The notes under the pieces are model-generated. The model searched no databases, was not told the DNA's origin, and saw only the letters and a list, made by a program, of their open reading frames with translations. Position numbers and translations under genes: made by a program. From the NCBI GenBank assembly GCA_028583405.1, contig CM053246.1, positions 7,549,605 through 7,613,604 on the forward strand: a DNA stretch of 64,000 bases, read 5' to 3'. Below are positions 60,104 to 64,000 of the stretch, piece by piece (position 1 is the first letter of the stretch; every line of letters begins with the position of its first letter). Origin of the DNA: Pogonophryne albipinna. Lineage: Eukaryota; Chordata; Actinopteri; Perciformes; Artedidraconidae.

Positions 60104-61218
60104 CGTTTTGACAGCGGTTCTGCTCTACTCTCGGTTCCCTCGACAGCAACATCCCACTCCACACATCCATAACGATCAGAATTTCTTGACTTTTTCTTCC
60201 GCTGAACTTCACCCTCTCCACCCTCTGCTCGCCTCTTTCCTGGGGTTGATGTTCTCTATATAGATATTTTCAACTCTGTTTTCTAGCTGGGTAAAGAGAG
60301 GACCACAACCATCAAATGGCATATTTCCAAAGGGCTCTGTCTGTTTGAAAGACAGAGGATATTGTCCTACAATGTTCTTGGGGATTTACATCAGCTTGGA
60401 TCTACCAGGTCTTCCAGGGTATTTATGGAGGTAATCATCAACAACGATCCGAACCATCTGTAGTCTTTCTTTCGACTTTACCCATTTCTTTTCACCCAAC
60501 ACATCCATGAGCTTTGAGGGCATTTTGTGCCATGGTATGGAATATGGCTCACAGGATGGGGAGTGGGCAGATGGGGTATGGGCAGGTGGTGTCTCAGGTG
60601 GTGTTGGGGGCAGATCATCACTCTGTGGCAGAGGTGTAGATGTAGGGCCAGGGCTTCTGAACTGTGGTGCAGCTTGTGAATCTATGGATGACATACCCCA
60701 TAAATTAACCACATCACCAATGATACTAATTAATTAATACACTGGTTTTCAATGTCCGTTGGAGACCACCAGGGGTACAAATGGACCCTTAAGGGTCTGT
60801 ACATTTGTATACAGACAGTATACAGGGTTGGGCAATATATTGATATATCATATGAGATTATTGAATAGGATTTTGGGTATCATATTGTGATACCTGTTGT
60901 GTTTTCCTGATTTTAAAGAATGAACTGAACTTACCCAACTGTTAACATAACATAGTCATAAATACATAATAGTGATATTTGATTTTGTCCACCCCTCAGT
61001 ACTGTGCAGATTAGGGTTACAAATTAAAAAAAACGTACCTCCTTGGAAAGCTTTAACGAGTCTTCTGCACTGAATGAGTGGCATAGTGTCCTGAATGTCT
61101 GGGGCCTCCACAAGGATCAGGTCATCTTCACATTGAACTCCTAATTCCACCAGTCTAGCCATTAGTGCATCCATCTTATCACTACTGAGCGATGGTATGG
61201 CTTTCTTAACCAACTCTT

Positions 61219-63615
61219 TCACAAGCTCCATGTTGGCATGTGTTTAAGAGGAATGAGCAACCTCGCACCTCTCTGGTAAGAAGAAAGTGGATAATAATCA
61301 TTAAGTTTGTCCAGATTTTGGCAGCTGAACATATCAGACATATTTTCATCAACTTCATAGACTCCAAGCTCAGGAACCCAGCTGGCAGTTTTCCCCCGAA
61401 GCAAAAGTAGGACACTCATTTCATTTTTTATAATAATGCTCGCTATTTTTCCTAACTGTAGTTGTCCTTTAGTATATCTCAGTAAGACAAGCATACCATT
61501 TCCATATGGCGTGCCTTTAACCTGGACCTTCTCTGTGACAACTGAGTTACTCGAGTCAAGTCCAAATTCTTCAACTGCTGTCCTTATGCTTTGGCCATAG
61601 AGCTCAGGATAGAACCTGGTGGAGTCTGAAACTTGAACCTGGGGCTAAATAAACTACCGCAAGAGTGATAGGCCTGAAACAACTGATGTCTATCAGCAAG
61701 TGACTTAGTTACATTTCTGAAGTTTTTACTTGCCCTAATACACCTTTTAAAATAAGAATGTTTCGATTCAAAGCGCATCGTCCAAGTATGTATGAGTGGG
61801 CCAAACTGTAAACTCAAGTGAGCATAGTGAAGCAGATAGTGGTGTTTCGGTCTAAGTTTAACTCGTGGGAATAACTCTTGCCTCGATTCCACATACAGTT
61901 TGATCAGATCCTTCATATAAGCAATCTGCGACTCTGAAAGGCGAGGTGCACAGACAAATTCAACTAGCTCCCTCAGAAGAAGTACCAGTTCCCATATAAT
62001 ACTGCATTGTCAGCATCTTTAATACGGTCATGCACTAAAATAGGCAAGAATCTCAAAAGCCACCTGTTTTGAGCTGCATGGCCTCCAAGCTTTGCTCCGT
62101 TAATGGGAATAGCATTTAACTTGTTGCTGCTTTCACCAGGAAATGATTTGAGTCTGGCATTAAGGACCTCATAACTGAACCACTTTTCTGTTTTGATTAA
62201 GAACTGCAAACACATTGCTAAATCATAGTCAACCACACCCTCAAACAGGTCATGTGCGGCAGTCCAGGCTGACACACGTGAAAGTGAGACAATTTGTTGA
62301 AAACACTGTCACCTTTAATACCGTGATGCGTTTTCATTTCAGGGTTACTTTCCAGTAACTGCACAGACTCATTATAATCAGCGGGATTTCGATGAGTGAA
62401 AACCGTGAGAGGGTTAGAATGAAATTCATTTCTTGTCGCTAAACAGTATAGATCTACACATATATTCAGCTGAGCTGAAATTTTCTGTAAACCCACCAAT
62501 CGTGTGAGAGCCCAGATTATCTCCCATTATGCATGCAACAGTACCTTTATAGATCTTTCCTTCAAAATATATGCCCCTTTCCTCAAGCTCACACAAGTCT
62601 GACACAAGCTTACTGAAAATCGTATCCACTGTACAATCTTTGCAATATTTCTCTATACAGAGTAGTGCCAACTGTATTTGATCAACAGTTGATCGCTGGT
62701 GTGGATGGAAATTTGCCAGAGTGAAGTAGACAGCTAATACCTTGTGCTTTTGCTTGGCAGATCCAAGTGGATTAGCCACCTCAAATGCATCCTGAAATAG
62801 CATCACCTTTAAAGACTCTGGATCTGATGAAAACATGGCATTCGATTTCATGGCCCACCCATCAGTGACATCACTGAGTACATCATCTTCAACATGAGGA
62901 TTAGAACTGTGCTGAGCTGCACCTCCCTGTTTCAGAATTGCTCTGAGGGTTTCCAGTATTGGAATGTAATGATAGTGCCTCTTCTGACCTGTTTTATTGT
63001 GCCCAAGATTGACTTCAACAGGCTGAACATAGTTATCGCCTTCTGTGTTGCGTAGTTAAAGGACCATTTTAATACAATGCCTTGTGCATAGGGCTCTGCT
63101 CGTATGCACTCTTCCCAAGACATGTTAATGTCTCTGTTGGAACACCATACTGCTCAAGTTCACGAGCTAACACATCCATGGTATATTCCTGTTGAATATC
63201 ATTTAGAGTTTTCATTTCATTTGCTATCTCTGTAATTGTGGAGGCTGGGACCAAATACTTTGCCTGCAAACCCAAGTAAAACTGAGCAAGACTCTCTGTG
63301 TAGGTGTCTTTCTCTTGATCACTCCCAAAATTGTCACTGTGTTCTGCATCAACAACATTAGGCATATTCAGTGCTGCAAAAATTGAATGTGCACTTCAAC
63401 TGTACAGACACACTACGGTTCCAAGTTTGTCTGCTCCTGTCTGAGTGTGTTCGTGCCATATGCACAGCAAGGCTATTGTATGTGGTAAGCTTCCTTCCAC
63501 AGTCCTTATGGCCACATAAAAAAAACACATTACTAATATTTCTGTGTGATCTGCAGTGTTTCAGGTAATCGGTCGAAGACCGACAGTTAAAGCCACAAAT
63601 GTTACAAGCCAACAT
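61219..63615 (-). pseudogene. Second EnSpm/CACTA-like transposase gene, decayed
   Basis: It starts MLACNICGFNCRSS at 63615. Two C2H2 fingers follow (CNICGFNC...HCRSH; CGHKDCG...HMARTHS), as in the gene at 47569. Segments then lie in shifting frames: 63365-63069 (FYLGLQAKYLVPASTITE, YGVPTETLTCLGKS), about 63050-62855 (VNLGHNKTGQKRHYHYIPIL), 62851-62426 (SLKVMLFQDAFEVANPLGSA, KVLAVYFTLANFHPHQRS, VACIMGDNLGSHTIGGF), 62275-61973 (HDLFEGVVDYDLAMCLQF), 61916-61584 (KHHYLLHYAHLSLQFGPL, TWTMRFESKHSYFKR, NFRNVTKSL) and 61494-61219 (VYEVDENMSDMFSC, DKLNDYYPLSSYQ). Several joins need frameshifts too short for introns, including a stop after MHKALY, so this is a pseudogene. Its 3' end overlaps the start of the SAMD3-like gene. 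Confidence 0.7.
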
Positions 63616-63666
63616 GTTGAGTAGACTGAATTTGCCAGGTGAAGGATAGACAGAATCAATAGGCAA

Positions 63667-64000
63667 ACTAAACTCAAGTCAATAAAGCATGAAGATTAGA
63701 CAGCTAGTTGATTTCCGGATGCGGAAACGTTTCTTGCATATGTGTGTGCGTGCAAATGATCGGATACAGTAGGCGGGCTCTAGACCGGATCACACTATAG
63801 AAATTCACAACAGAAGCTTCCCACAGGTGCTGCGCAAAGCACGTTGAAGCTATGTTAATAACAATACTACTTTTAATCCAAATGTAACCAGAAGATAACA
63901 CACCTTCAAATGTCAATGAAGCCTATCGAATATATATTAGTCGATATGATACTATTATAGCTGAATTTACCGCAGTGTTTGAGCGGGAAAACACTGTGTC
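63667..64000. other. Upstream flank of the second transposase gene
   Basis: No ORF or repeat was recognised. It probably contains the 5' flank or promoter of the minus-strand transposase gene. The window ends here, so the element terminus is not visible. Confidence 0.35.

Larger units (their letters stand above)
55189..61231 (-). pseudogene. Second SAMD3-like gene, disrupted by a LINE
   Basis: Exon 1 (61231-61039) encodes a SAM-like N-terminus: MELVKELVKKAIPSLSS, DALMARLVELGVQCEDDLIL, QCRRLVKAFQG. It joins in phase (G|AT) to exon 2 from 60681: a Pro/Ser-rich linker, MPSKLMDVLGEKKWVKSKER, RIVVDDYLHKYPGRPGR, then an in-frame TAA at 60386-60388, KNIVGQYPLSFKQTEPFG and FTQLENRVENI. A frame change near 60220 leads to VQRKKKSRNSDRYGC and LSKRNELKSAFKTHDPQ, donor 57912. 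A LINE splits this exon. The exon at 57645-57274 follows in phase 0: SSVRKLMAETYPIQRETIND, EEWPFLFEAAHLFDHASRLL. A further exon ending at 55189 reads VALSYAFCLFYVCNIEYPKE. Homologous in type to the gene at 44563-47258 but with different N-terminus. Clearly non-functional as sequenced. Confidence 0.7.

Overview
The window looks like nuclear DNA of a ray-finned (teleost) fish, and nearly all of it is accessory, repeat-rich sequence. The reasons are spliced genes with GT/AG introns, an arylsulfatase I/J/B-type gene, L2-, RTE-like and DIRS retroelements, many hAT families with exact 8-bp target duplications, TTAA-flanked miniature elements, a Tc1 remnant, a tRNA-derived SINE, and EnSpm/CACTA-type transposase genes accompanied by SAMD3-like genes. 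There is no bacterial gene organisation and I see no CRISPR array or rRNA.

Layout. (1) 0.67-3.2 kb: two minus-strand exons of a sulfatase gene, the second carrying a long Lys/Pro/Ser repeat. (2) 4.4-9.5 kb: a THAP-finger transposon relic, a three-level nest of miniature elements with a BED-finger relic, and a SINE. (3) 9.5-22.6 kb: a nest of transposons inside transposons. Terminal repeats are paired at 9501/22604, 10616/21159 and 11867/20440. The innermost of these holds a hAT MITE and an RTE-like LINE, and the LINE is itself split by a two-layer hAT MITE and by an apparently intact 641-aa BED-hAT transposon. (4) 22.6-30.6 kb: small repeats, a composite MITE, a palindrome-rich patch and a long (GT)n. 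(5) 30.6-35.4 kb: a hAT element containing a decayed DIRS element that in turn contains a solo LTR. (6) 35.6-44.3 kb: miniature elements, a second solo LTR, minisatellites, a CACTG-type end with a 67-bp array, and a Tc1 relic. (7) 44.56-52.57 kb: a two-gene EnSpm/CACTA-type unit, with a SAMD3-like gene (minus) head-to-head with a C2H2-transposase gene (plus), ending in a CACTG terminus. (8) 55.2-63.6 kb: a second, divergent unit of the same kind, arranged in tandem on the minus strand and broken by a 5'-truncated LINE with a 12-bp target duplication.

How the parts relate. Apart from the sulfatase, every coding sequence I can support belongs to a mobile element. The pairing of a SAMD3-like protein with an EnSpm-type transposase occurs twice in different geometries, which suggests the two proteins travel together. 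Both units carry stops and frameshifts, so they look recently or partly decayed. The only element that reads as complete is the hAT at 17265-20204. No similarity search was possible; family names come from motifs recognised by eye.
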